Shown: piece by piece, positions 10,080 through 18,767 of the stretch | Layout of the letters: each line of letters starts with the position of its first letter | Position numbering within the stretch: position 1 is the stretch's first letter | Source of the DNA: Tritrichomonas musculus | Lineage: Eukaryota > Parabasalia > Tritrichomonadida > Tritrichomonadidae | Reading direction: 5' to 3' | DNA: 64,000 bases | Assembly: GCA_039105265.1 (NCBI GenBank) | Contig: JAPFFF010000011.1 | Coordinates: 3,534,001 to 3,598,000 of the forward strand | Position numbers and translations under genes: made by a program | Notes under the pieces: generated by a model | What the model saw: the letters and a program-made list of their open reading frames with translations, nothing else | Database searches by the model: none | Told to the model about the DNA's origin: nothing

Positions 10080-10928
10080 TTATTGTTCTCTGTAATATGG
10101 TGCACGAATTGGGTCAAGAGTTGAAAGTTTTTCAATTATTTGATTAATGTAATTTTGATCTGGTTGAGGAAGCTTTCTTTGTATCCAGATAGCTGCTAAT
10201 AGTGGATATTTGCATTTTGGTTCATCTTCAATAAGATCATTCATTAATTGAAGCTCTTCATTTAGAAGATCAACATTTCCTGAAATAGAAGGACGGGATA
10301 AAAGCCATCGATAATATATCCATGCGCTTTGATCATTTGGATCAGTCCAAAAAGCTGCCTGTGTAAATTTGATTTCTTCTTCATAGTTTGTAACGTTTGG
10401 TAGCTCGGATCTATAATGCCATGCGCTAAAATTGCTGAAGTTTTTTTCTATAAGTTTTGTCATATTTTTTAGTTCTTCATCATCAACATCACCGCATTTC
10501 TTGACAGCCCATCGTCTATGACGCCAAGCATGAAAATTACGATTATCGGAGGCAATAAAATGATTGCAAAGTTCTATTTCTTGATGAGCATCATAATCTT
10601 TAATTAAATCAATACACCATCGACGGTGATGCCATCCCCAGTAAGATTTTGGATTTGATTTGAGAACTCGTAAAGCTATTTGAAGTTCGTTTTCAACCAT
10701 TTCTGATGTTGGATTTTTCAAAACATAACTTTTTCTCATATTCCAAAGTGTAGCAAAATCGTCAAGATAATCAAGAATTTCGCATTTCGATTTCATTAAA
10801 GCTTCTTCTTTTTCGGGATCAGAACGTGCTTCCATTACTTGAGCAGCAGCAAGCTTGATTTTTTTTGCTTTTTGTTGAGCTTTGATTTTTGCTGCTTCAT
10901 CTATTGAAACTTTCTTTCTTCCATGCAT
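10080..10928 (-). CDS. RABGGTA: Rab geranylgeranyltransferase alpha subunit
   Basis: This is the alpha subunit of the enzyme that attaches geranylgeranyl groups to Rab GTPases in the cytosol, acting with a beta subunit and Rab escort protein. The protein starts MHGRKKV, like the animal enzyme, and shows the prenyltransferase alpha repeats in order: DFATLWNMR, NPKSYWGWHHRRW, DNRNFHAWRHRRW, NFSNFSAWHYRS and TDPNDQSAWIYYRW. At 282 residues it consists only of the repeat domain; the mammalian protein (about 567 residues) adds Ig-like and leucine-rich domains, and the yeast one (about 327) does not. An in-frame ATG at 10961 would add 11 residues. I chose 10928 because it restores the MHGR start, in which His2 is known in the rat structure to bind the zinc of the beta subunit. 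The stop is TAA. Confidence 0.92.
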   Translation of the reverse strand: MHGRKKVSIDEAAKIKAQQKAKKIKLAAAQVMEARSDPEKEEALMKSKCEILDYLDDFATLWNMRKSYVLKNPTSEMVENELQIALRVLKSNPKSYWGWHHRRWCIDLIKDYDAHQEIELCNHFIASDNRNFHAWRHRRWAVKKCGDVDDEELKNMTKLIEKNFSNFSAWHYRSELPNVTNYEEEIKFTQAAFWTDPNDQSAWIYYRWLLSRPSISGNVDLLNEELQLMNDLIEDEPKCKYPLLAAIWIQRKLPQPDQNYINQIIEKLSTLDPIRAPYYREQ

Positions 10929-10961
10929 TTTTTTTTTGCCACTTTTTGAATGCATCATCAA

Positions 10962-11680
10962 TTTGGTTAATTATCCATATGGATATGTAACATATATTAA
11001 ATAAAAACAAGCCCAATCGTATTCAACAATTCCTACAACTATAGCAATTCACCTTGATCATTGCATCAGCGATACTTGATTAAAGAAGTTTATATCAAAG
11101 TTTGCAAACAAGATATTATTCAAGCCAATTGATTCGATCTACAAAATACAAGAAAATATGTCTTTCAAAAATCAACGAATTAATTGATGCTTGCTTTTTA
11201 TTAATTTTTTTTTGAATTTAGCTCAAAAAGCTAATTTATATTATATAAAACTAGCTGCCAATTTTATTTTATTAATGGAAAGGCAAAGTAAAAATCAAGC
11301 ACCTGTTTGATCTTATTTGATTATATTTTTCATATTTTGGATGCGTAATACTTCTTATTTTGGATCTTACGTATTTTAATCCAAATTTATACGTATTAAA
11401 ATAATATGAAATGCCAAATATTTTTCTAAAATCTAAATGTAACAAAATGAATTCAACTCATGATGATGGACCAATATGTAGCTAAGGAAATAGCGTCTTA
11501 CCATATCCGATATTTATATATATATATATATATATAATATTTTCAGACAGCATTAACTGAGATTAATAAATTGCAAAGATCTTTCAATAAAGTATTTAAA
11601 ATCGAGTTTACAATTATTGAAAAACTGTATATTAAACCTTTTTTATTTCATTATTTACGGAACAAATAGTTATTTAGCAA
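10962..11680. other. Intergenic, A+T-rich, with an (AT)n run
   Basis: This spacer lies upstream of the RabGGTase gene. It contains a dinucleotide AT run at 11515-11536 and a short self-complementary patch around ATACGTATTAAAA (11380-11402). No coding frame or RNA gene was recognised. Confidence 0.55.
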
Positions 11681-11681
11681 T

Positions 11682-12032
11682 CACTCAATCCACTTTTGCT
11701 AAAAATTACAAACGCTCAATTTGGATGTTCACAAGTGGATTTGCATGCCATTCTGTGTTAATCCAAATGTTAACCATATAAACAAGTCTAATCTTTGAAA
11801 TTTTAAATAGATATGTCTACCAACATAATATCTAAATATATTTTGTTAACTTTTTGTTCAACTTGTTCAAAATCGTTTATAAGCAGAGTATCATTCATGA
11901 AACATTTTTCGTATATTAAATCAAACCAGAGTTGAAAGGAAATTATAAAAAAGATATCATTAAATCGATAAAAGATAAATTAACGAACTATTATTAAACT
12001 GTATTTTTTTTGTAGTAAAAGTGGATTGAGTG
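11682..12032. mobile_element. Short inverted-repeat element (MITE-like), TIR CACTCAATCCACTTTT
   Basis: Near-perfect inverted arms of about 20 bases end this 351-bp segment. The left arm at 11682-11700 starts CACTCAATCCACTTTTGCT, and the complement of the right arm (12014-12032) differs from it at one base. Both ends are bordered by AAT (11679-11681 and 12033-12035), a possible 3-bp target duplication. The left end also folds on itself (TTTAGCAA before it, TTGCTAAA within). A CACT start with a 3-bp duplication is the habit of CACTA/EnSpm elements, but the class cannot be fixed from this copy. It has no frame of its own. Confidence 0.55.
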
Positions 12033-12202
12033 AATGTCATCTTGTTTTCAATTTTTTCTATGAATATGAATATCATTAATATATTCTTACAAATGCTTTT
12101 AATTTTTTTTAGGTTTCCACAACTTGTTTGTTTATCATTATTCGATATTTTTTAAATAAAGTTGAATTCGACACTTTCTCTATCAAACTGCTTAATCATT
12201 AA

Positions 12203-12549
12203 GGTTCTCCTTCCCCAAAAAAATGTAAATCATTCAATATTGAATTAACTCATAGAATTAATAATTCAATAGAGCATTTTTCGGAAAAAGTTTTGGTGAA
12301 AAATAAAAAAAATTGGCCTCAACGATTAAATCTTATTTTATTCAAAAATTTATTGATTTTTTAATTCTATGATTTCTATCTGTAAAAAAACAAAATCGAT
12401 AAGATTTCATAAAATTATTTTTATTCAATTATTTGAAATATATATTTATATGAATTTTTTATTTTAATTCATTTTTAAAAACGATATTTATGTATATTTT
12501 ATTTGTGAAATCTCATTGAATTTAATCTTTTGAATTTGAAAGGAGAACC
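12203..12549. repeat. Nested inverted-repeat (fold-back) element
   Basis: The outer arms GGTTCTCCTT (12203-12212) and AAGGAGAACC (12540-12549) are perfect complements. Inside them TCATAGAATTAA (12252-12263) and TTAATTCTATGA (12361-12372) form a second perfect pair. The 347-bp length is close to that of the neighbouring element at 11682-12032, but the sequence differs. No convincing target duplication was seen, so it may be a decayed MITE or a chance pairing in A+T-rich DNA. Confidence 0.4.
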
Positions 12550-12592
12550 GTAAACTTTAATGCCAATAATTTTTATTGTGATAAACCTATCC

Positions 12593-12595
<3 letters not shown>

Positions 12596-12632
<37 letters not shown>
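12596..12632. repeat. (TA)n microsatellite
   Basis: This is an uninterrupted TA dinucleotide run of about 37 bases, just right of the fold-back element and left of the decayed coding block that begins near 12.85 kb. Confidence 0.9.
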
Positions 12633-12635
<3 letters not shown>

Positions 12636-12745
12636 ACATTGAAAAAAAGAAATTTTCAATTATAAAAAAAAAGATAAATCTGTTCGAGATCTTGAGATCT
12701 AGGTAATTGATACCAAGTTTACAATTTTTATATCACATTTCATGT

Positions 12746-12779
12746 CTGATATCTTGATAATAGATCATCTCGATATCAG
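12746..12779. other. 8-bp perfect palindrome arms with an 18-base loop
   Basis: CTGATATC (12746-12753) pairs with GATATCAG (12772-12779). It lies just beyond the 3' end of the decayed minus-strand block. It could be a transcript-end hairpin or part of an element terminus. Confidence 0.3.
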
Positions 12780-13039
12780 ATTTTAAAACTGATAATCGAG
12801 TATCAAATGTAAAAAAGTGACGTTTTTGATGTCGATTCTCAAAATAGCAAGACTAGTATTAATTAATTATCAAAATTATAAGGGTCAATATCATCTCCAA
12901 TATTATCGTCTGGGGAATTAAAATCTGGTATATCATCAAGTCTTCTTTGTTGTTGTTGTCTTCTTCTTTGATTTTGATTTTGGACATTCCAATTTTCTAT
13001 CTCAAATTTAGTTAAATCTTTATTTTTGACTCTCTGAAC

Positions 13040-13513
13040 TTAGCGACATCTTATTTCGATAACGTTTATTTGAGCTTCTCCTTTTTTGATTTGTATTTTG
13101 ACATCCTGTCTTTGTTGAAATAATCCAGTGTTTTGATCTTTTTCTCCAAATAATCCATATATCATTCCAAAAACTGTTATCTTCTTTACTTTACAAAATT
13201 CAGCAAAATTATTACAGCAATCAATAAATAAATCTGCGATTTTCCATTCATAAGTATCAACAAAAATTCTAATTTTTGGATAGCGCTGAGGACTTTGTCT
13301 TCTGTTTTGAGCTCGTCTTTCCGGAGCTATGTTTTGAGGATGTCTTTCTGATTCTGTAATAATAAAAACATCATTAGGGTTTTTCCCTAAATCACTTTCG
13401 AAAATTAATTCAAGACACCAAGTAGCTCTTTCGGCAGCATCTTTTATTTTCTCAACTCCTCTTCGAACATAAAGAGAACTCTCAAGAGGTAAAAAATATT
13501 TATCTTTTGGCAT
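13040..13513 (-). pseudogene. Unrecognised 157-residue frame in a decayed foreign-looking block
   Basis: The frame starts MPKDKYFLPLESSLYVRRG and is rich in Arg, Gln and Ile. It has a well-mixed globular composition, for example KIRIFVDTYEWKIADLFIDCCNNF, unlike the Asn-rich host proteins. I do not recognise the family. It and the frame at 13812-14483 run in the same direction within a block of about 1.6 kb (12.85-14.48 kb) that has coding character nearly throughout. I read the block as the remains of a mobile or virus-like element, treated here as a fossil. It looks broken, with about two or three breaks. A functional lineage-specific gene set is the less likely alternative. Confidence 0.4.
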
Positions 13514-13811
13514 AAAAAATATATTTAAAAAAATTTTTAAAAAAATTATTGTTTATTTGGAATGATTATTTCGAATTCTCTGAGGTAATCGATCTTGGGA
13601 ATTGTTCTTTTTGAACGGAGGCTTCTCTCGATAAATTAAAGAACCAACATCAGAATTCACAGCTGGATTTGCATTATTTGTTAAATATTTTTTGATTCGA
13701 AGCTTTTTCCTTGTCTTTTCATTTTTTCTCTTCTTCTTCCTCAGAGGAATATCCTGAATTTTGAATGACTATTTTTTGAGCTTCCTTGACGACAGGACGA
13801 ATATTTTCGTT

Positions 13812-14483
13812 CTAATATTCGTTTAGTAAGATTAGCTCTTTCTTGATCGAATCACATTGTTTCTTAACATCATCTGGGACAGTGCAAGGTCGTCTCCAGT
13901 CTAATGCATGATGAACAAAATCTTTAACTATTTTTCCAGGTTCTTCAAATATTCCGGTTAAATTATTAATCCACTCTTGGAGGTAGACATCTCCTTTCAG
14001 AATCAAAAAATTCCTGTCCATGGCTCTCATCTTCTTTTGTCCCTTATAGTATGCTTGAAGTAAATCCTTCCATGCAGTTCTTGTAAAAGTTGACCCAATC
14101 CTAACGGGATGGTCTGACTGGATGCTTTCTTCTTTTGAATAGCCTAACCAAGCTAAGTCTAATGGGGAAAAAGGCTCAAAAACTACAGGGTCTATTGTCT
14201 GATCGTCCTTAAGAACTTCCCTGTGAATGATGAACAAAAAGGCCTGGCACATATCCCATCTTCCATTATTAGAGTTCATAAATTTATCAAGTCTTTCCTC
14301 GTTGCCAGGTTGAAAAAGACGAAGCCTGTTATCGCATTGAGAATTCTCCAGAGTCAAAAGTCCAGGATAAAGTCTCATAAGATGATCCCAAGGAGCCCAA
14401 ATATCAAAGTTTGCTTTCGGAATTTTCTCGTCATCAGGAACGACATAGTATCGAGAGAATTTTTCGAAAACATTTAAAATCAT
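13812..14483 (-). pseudogene. Unrecognised 223-residue frame in the same decayed block
   Basis: The frame starts MILNVFEKFSRYYVVPDDEKIP and is Trp-rich and globular (DIWAPWDHLMRLYPG, DLAWLGYSKEES, HHALDWRRPC). It has no signal peptide, membrane segment or low-complexity tract. The composition is less A+T-rich than the surrounding spacer. It sits upstream of the 13040-13513 frame on the same strand, as expected for two neighbouring genes of one element. The family is not recognised. The block is treated as a fossil of a mobile or virus-like element and looks broken. Confidence 0.4.
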
Positions 14484-15132
14484 ATTTGGCTATAGAAATT
14501 AATGCACGAATCTTAAAAATCGCTATGTTTTATTTTTTGGAAAGATCTATGTTAGGATTATTATTAAAGTTTATAATAATTAATAATTTTCAGTAAAAAC
14601 CATAAGGCCTTTTTTTATAGGGGCGTTTAGATTTTTATTTTTCAGAGGTGCGGACACCTACTTTACATTTTTAACGTTTATAAAAATATGTATATCTTTT
14701 TATGTATTAATAATTATTAAATAAAATGTTGAAATTATATTTTAGTGCACTTATTTTATATATTTATTATTTAAATGTTTTAAAACATCAATTATATAAG
14801 TTATAATAACACAAACAAGTATCCTATGAAAACAACCCAAACCAGCCACCTAGTGGGTGGATTGAAATTATAAGGTTGAAAATCATTACTCTTGGAAAAT
14901 GCGCCAGCTTTTTGAGAAGACTTATACAATTTTTTTTTGAGAAAACTTATATAAAAATTTGAATGAGAAAAGCAGATAACACTTTTTGAAATATAAGAAT
15001 AACCGATTAAACTTTTTAAATAGAAAGATTTGTAAAATATGCAAAAACAAAAAAACCTCCTTTTATTTTATTTTTCTCGCCTATTGCCAAGTATAGCACT
15101 TGGTTTGTTAGCTGATTCAAGACAGCATTCTA
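14484..15132. other. Intergenic with short hairpins
   Basis: No frame is visible. Three compact hairpins occur: AGGTG/CACCT around 14647-14660, CCACC/GGGTGG around 14838-14852, and CCAAGT/ACTTGG at 15087-15103 with a five-base loop. Each is short, and none is part of a recognised RNA. Confidence 0.4.
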
Positions 15133-15156
15133 TTGAGCTGTAATAGAAATGAGGCA

Positions 15157-15376
15157 GAAAGATCTTTGAACGTTGGAACTTATTTACGCGAAAGATCTTT
15201 GAGCATTGGAACTTATTTACTCGAAAGATCTTTGAGCATTGGAACTTATTTACGCGAAAGATCTTTGAGCATTGGAACTTATTTACGCGAAAGATCTTTG
15301 AACATTGGAACTTATTTACGCGAAAGATCTTTGAGCATTGGAACTTATTTACTCGAAAGATCTTTGAACGTTGGAA
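15157..15376 (+). repeat. 33-bp minisatellite, seven units, frame-preserving
   Basis: Seven head-to-tail units start at 15157, 15190, 15223, 15256, 15289, 15322 and 15355, each 33 bases. Each begins GAAAGATCTTTG and continues into GGAACTTATTTAC. Differences between units are few and fall at fixed sites (GCATTG, ACATTG or ACGTTG; CGCG or CTCG). Because 33 is a multiple of three, one frame (15133-15399, 88 residues, 11-residue unit RSLSIGTYLRE) stays open throughout. There is no other sign of a gene. Confidence 0.9.
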
Positions 15377-15554
15377 TATTCACAGTTAATATTAGCTGAA
15401 AGTGTTCAAAGAACTATGATTGAATATGATAGCCAAATATAATTGAATATAATTGAATATATATAATAGCCCGCAAAACGATTAAATTAATTCAATTTAT
15501 AATAAAAAGTTGCAATTCCTAAACTTTTTCAATATATAAGTGAAAAAGTCGCAA

Positions 15555-15938
15555 TTACCAAACGTTATCAACAGATGATATACATGAAATTGTTATGGAG
15601 AACATCCATATTTCTTTGTTAACTCGTGTAATTACATCTCTTAGTTTATCATATGCATCATTAGCAAATTTTCGAACGAACAGATCAAACTTAATACAAC
15701 CAGTTCTCCATTTAACAGACTTATGACGAACACCGATTATTTTTTCACCGAGATTGGATGTTCTCCATTCAGCTGGATATTTAAAGTAGATTCTGTTGAA
15801 GTGTTCATCATTATCGGTATAATATTTAGTGGTTCCGTGATCACCTTCAACTCTTAGCGAATCAACTACAGAGTTATAAACCGTTTCGATTGGTAACGGA
15901 ATGTGTTCATCTTCGGTGTTATCTCTTCTATAACTCAT
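15555..15938 (-). pseudogene. Unrecognised 127-residue frame, second foreign-looking block
   Basis: The frame starts MSYRRDNTEDEHIPLPIETVYNS. It is compact and globular, with a conserved-looking core (GVRHKSVKWRTGCIKFDLFVRK and DKLRDVITRVNK). The DNA is noticeably less A+T-rich than host spacer and uses CGA and ACG codons freely. It is the downstream-most of three minus-strand frames (15555-15938, 16503-17024, 17370-17672). I treat the block as a fossil of a mobile or virus-like element. This frame itself looks whole, while its neighbourhood looks rearranged. The family is not recognised. Confidence 0.4.
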
Positions 15939-15949
15939 TTAAGTGAAAC

Positions 15950-16330
15950 CAAAAATAAACATCATTTACTCTTCATCTTCAGCGAATTCATCTCATGATT
16001 CGTCAGCGAATTCATCATTATCGACCATAAAATCGCTTGGTTACTAAACATGGTACATATCGTGTTAGAGTTAACCCCCTAACCAACGACGTGGTTCATG
16101 AGTGATTCTGATCGTTTATAGATGGTTCATACATGTTATCGTTAGTGATTCGTATTCAATGACTCGTTAGTGAGTTCGTTTACTAAACAATACACATGAG
16201 TTCGTCTAATGTATTTCGTTAGTGATATCGTTTACAGATTAATTCGTTAGCGAGTTAGTTATTAGGTTTATCAGTTGCAAATCAATATCGGTTGAACTAT
16301 AATAATAATTTCTATAGGGTGACAAAATCA
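15950..16330 (-). other. Degenerate coding-like repeats between fossil frames
   Basis: This stretch repeats variants of CGTTAGTGAGTTCG and AGCGAATTCATC. Read on the minus strand they resemble an acidic, repeat-rich protein tail like that of the helicase frame at 56.7-57.9 kb. No frame of useful length remains. It is treated as part of the same fossil block. Confidence 0.35.
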
Positions 16331-16648
16331 AAGTAGATAGTATAAGAGGAGTCCGATGGCTATTAAAATGATCTCTCTATTATTTTTAGTATATGATTAT
16401 CGTCTGTGATGGACTTTTCAGACGTTGTTAACGATTTTATCGAACTATCGGACTTATATGGGTATCTCTAACGTTTCCAATTATTTTCGTAATGGTTTTC
16501 AGTTAGTGGGTATCAATATACCGGCGATGTGTTTCGAATTGGTTCTGAACTGTTGAGTGTTGTTCGGACCTAGTAAAACCGTATAAAGTTAACGTAATTG
16601 TTTTAGCGAATTTTAATAGCCATCGGACTCCTCTTATACTATCTACTT
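16331..16648. repeat. 39-base perfect inverted duplication
   Basis: The 39 bases at 16331-16369 recur exactly, inverted, at 16610-16648, with 240 bases between. The right copy lies inside the 16503-17024 frame, so the left copy is a duplicated, inverted piece of the same coding sequence. Perfect identity points to a recent event or to strong homogenisation. Confidence 0.9.
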
Positions 16649-17024
16649 CACTATCTACATATCGTTTAGGTTGTTTCAGTTGTTTTGGTACATGAGGTAT
16701 TTTCATATGCTTAATTGGTTCTTGATAACCCATATTCATCAAATCATTAATGGCATCTTCTTCCATCTTCTGACGTTCTTTCTCTGATTGTATGCCTTTA
16801 GTAAACCAATACATTACATCGCAATCATTATCTCCATCATAATTCTTCTCTGTAATCAAATCATTAATTATATCATGTATCAATAGTCCTCTTAATTCTT
16901 CTTCTGTCTCTACCCAATTTAAATACTCTTCAGTTGTCTCATGATAGCCTTTTAACGAATTAAGTAGATCCATTAACTTGTCCGTTGTCTTACTTTCTAA
17001 TGGTGCCTTTAATTGTTCCATCAC
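16503..17024 (-). pseudogene. Unrecognised 173-residue frame, second foreign-looking block
   Basis: The frame starts MMEQLKAPLESKTTDKLMDLL and is acidic and helical in its first 100 residues (TTEEYLNWVETEEELRGLL), then turns basic. Its 3' part overlaps the inverted duplication at 16610-16648, so the C-terminus is probably not original. The family is not recognised. It lies in the same direction as the frames at 15555-15938 and 17370-17672 and is treated as part of the fossil block. Confidence 0.4.
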
Positions 17025-17059
17025 TTTTAATTTTATATTAAAAATTAATTTTTCGAAAA

Positions 17060-17340
17060 ATTTTTTGATAACTTTTCATCGTTTTGATTGACTCAAACCA
17101 CTCATGTTGCTTCTTCAATAGGTCTGGTAACGAGTCATAAGTCTTTTCATGTATCTCAAACGTTCATGATGTCTTTTAACTGGTCCAGTAGTGAGTCAGT
17201 GGCCTTTTCATGGGGCTCCAAACACGCATGATACCTCTCCAGAGCCTCTTAGAACGATCATGATAGCTTTCCAAGCCTCCCAAACACTAATGAATCCTCT
17301 CCAGAGCTTCTCTAGAAAGTCAAAACTAGAAATAGTTCCG
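17060..17340. repeat. Degenerate tandem repeat of about 65-75 bases
   Basis: Between two fossil frames there are three to four diverged copies of a unit containing CATGAT, GGTC-GGTAACGAGTCA and CTTTTCATG. Read on the minus strand the copies resemble a helical heptad-type peptide repeat. It is probably an eroded coding repeat of the same block. Confidence 0.4.
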
Positions 17341-17369
17341 GACCTTCAAAAAATATTCAGAAACACTTT

Positions 17370-17672
17370 TTACTCAAATATCTTATGGTGCTCATCAAAC
17401 TTTCTATATCGTGGTGCATCTTTTTCTCTTTCCCTATCATAATCATTATTGTATTTCAAAACAGCTGCACGTCTAAACTTAGCATATCTAAAACCACTAA
17501 ATTTGTTTCTTTCGTCCAAAACTTCAATTATAACATATCCATTAGAATCACATGTCCTGACGTCTTTAAAGGAATCATATACTTGTTGGGTTTCACGAGA
17601 AGTATAAATAGGATTTCTTAGAGTAAACTGTTTATATTGGGTCATTATCTTTAAATCTGATGGTGTGGTCAT
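17370..17672 (-). pseudogene. Unrecognised 100-residue frame, second foreign-looking block
   Basis: The frame starts MTTPSDLKIMTQYKQFTLRNP and is Arg/Lys/Tyr-rich and compact (GYVIIEVLDERNKFSGFRYAKFRRAAVLKY). It is the first of three co-oriented frames and is followed upstream by the GC-rich foldable segment at 17.7-17.95 kb. The family is not recognised. It is treated as part of a mobile or virus-like fossil; as a single frame it looks whole. Confidence 0.4.
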
Positions 17673-17820
17673 TTGTATAGTGTTGTATAAAAAAATTAAT
17701 AGAAATATTGAAAAACGACAATGTACTTGAACTTGAGGGACGGGGGTGGGAAGTTAGCTAATGTAGATAGGGTGTACTTACGATAGGTTTTTCAGTAGGT
17801 ATTTGGCCGGAAGCTGAGGC

Positions 17821-17908
17821 CCAAGCGAGGGTGTACCTGAGCTTGGTGGCGAAGCGTGTAGGCGGTGGTGAAGTATGAGACACCGCCTATACTTAACTAC
17901 TACTTCGC
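17821..17908. other. GC-rich segment with nested stems, possible structured RNA
   Basis: In a locally GC-rich island (about 17730-17945) three exact stems can be paired without conflict. CCAAGC (17821-17826) pairs with GCTTGG (17841-17846). GCGAAG (17849-17854) pairs with CTTCGC (17903-17908). Inside that, TAGGCGGTG (17859-17867) pairs with CACCGCCTA (17881-17889). GGTGG and CCACC stretches nearby offer alternative pairings. The sequence matches no RNA class that I know. Confidence 0.35.
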
Positions 17909-17956
17909 TGCTGGTATCTACCCCGCCAACGCACCACCACTACACTACTTTTATAT

Positions 17957-18215
17957 AATAATTGTTCAAGATAATTATAATCATTTATAAATAGGCACTT
18001 TATGAATGACTATTCAAAAAGTGACTTGTATTATTATCAACTCAGTTTTCAGTTTTTTTAAAAACAATACTGTTAGCTTTTTAAAATATATTTAAGTTAA
18101 AATTATATATTATATCATATTATCTTTTTATTATTAGGAAAAAATTACATTTTAAATAATAATTGTTCAAGATAATTGTAATAATTAATAAATAGGCACT
18201 TTTTGAATGACTATT
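17957..18215. repeat. 58-bp direct repeat spaced 201 bases
   Basis: The segment 17957-18014 (AATAATTGTTCAAGATAATT to GAATGACTATT) recurs at 18158-18215 with about five differences, including a shared AAATAGGCACTTT core. The two copies bracket 143 bases of plain A+T-rich sequence. They may be short terminal direct repeats or a local duplication. Confidence 0.7.
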
Positions 18216-18629
18216 TAATCAAAAAAGTTAAAATCACCCCAGGCGAAGGTTTAAGATTAATTAAAATATATGTTTGTATACATGATAATCACAATAAAAA
18301 TATAAATAGTTATCCCCATGAAATTTATTATAGATCTAGATATTTATATATTATTATTTTTTTTATTAAAAAATATTTATATCTCAGTTAAATTAAAAAT
18401 TATTTATAATATTACATTATAATAATATATTATATTTAATTTAAGATATGAATAAATAATAATAAAATGAAAAACATATTATCATTAATTAGAAAATTCA
18501 AAAATACATATTTTTTTAAGCATTCACCTGTGAACAATTAAATGGCTTAATAATTGACAGTAATGTACAACATTATGTTTATGTTATATTTCATTAAAAA
18601 TATTATAGATTTTATTAACTGGTTATTAA

Positions 18630-18685
18630 AAAATCTTGTTTTTTTAAATTCAAAAATACGTTATTTTACAAAAAAACAAGATTTT
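18630..18685. other. 16-bp perfect hairpin
   Basis: AAAATCTTGTTTTTTT (18630-18645) is the exact complement of AAAAAAACAAGATTTT (18670-18685), with a 24-base loop. It lies 80 bases left of the hAT-like element, outside its target duplication. Confidence 0.7.
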
Positions 18686-18767
18686 GCTTCATTGATTTAG
18701 TTTTTCTGATATTTTATTCTTTTCTTTTTTATTTTCTATTATAACTCAATGAAATTAATATATATAC

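Noticed and set aside
15157-15376. CRISPR array
   Set aside because: The units are head-to-tail with no unique spacers, and the host is eukaryotic. The same holds for the 132-bp and 204-bp arrays.
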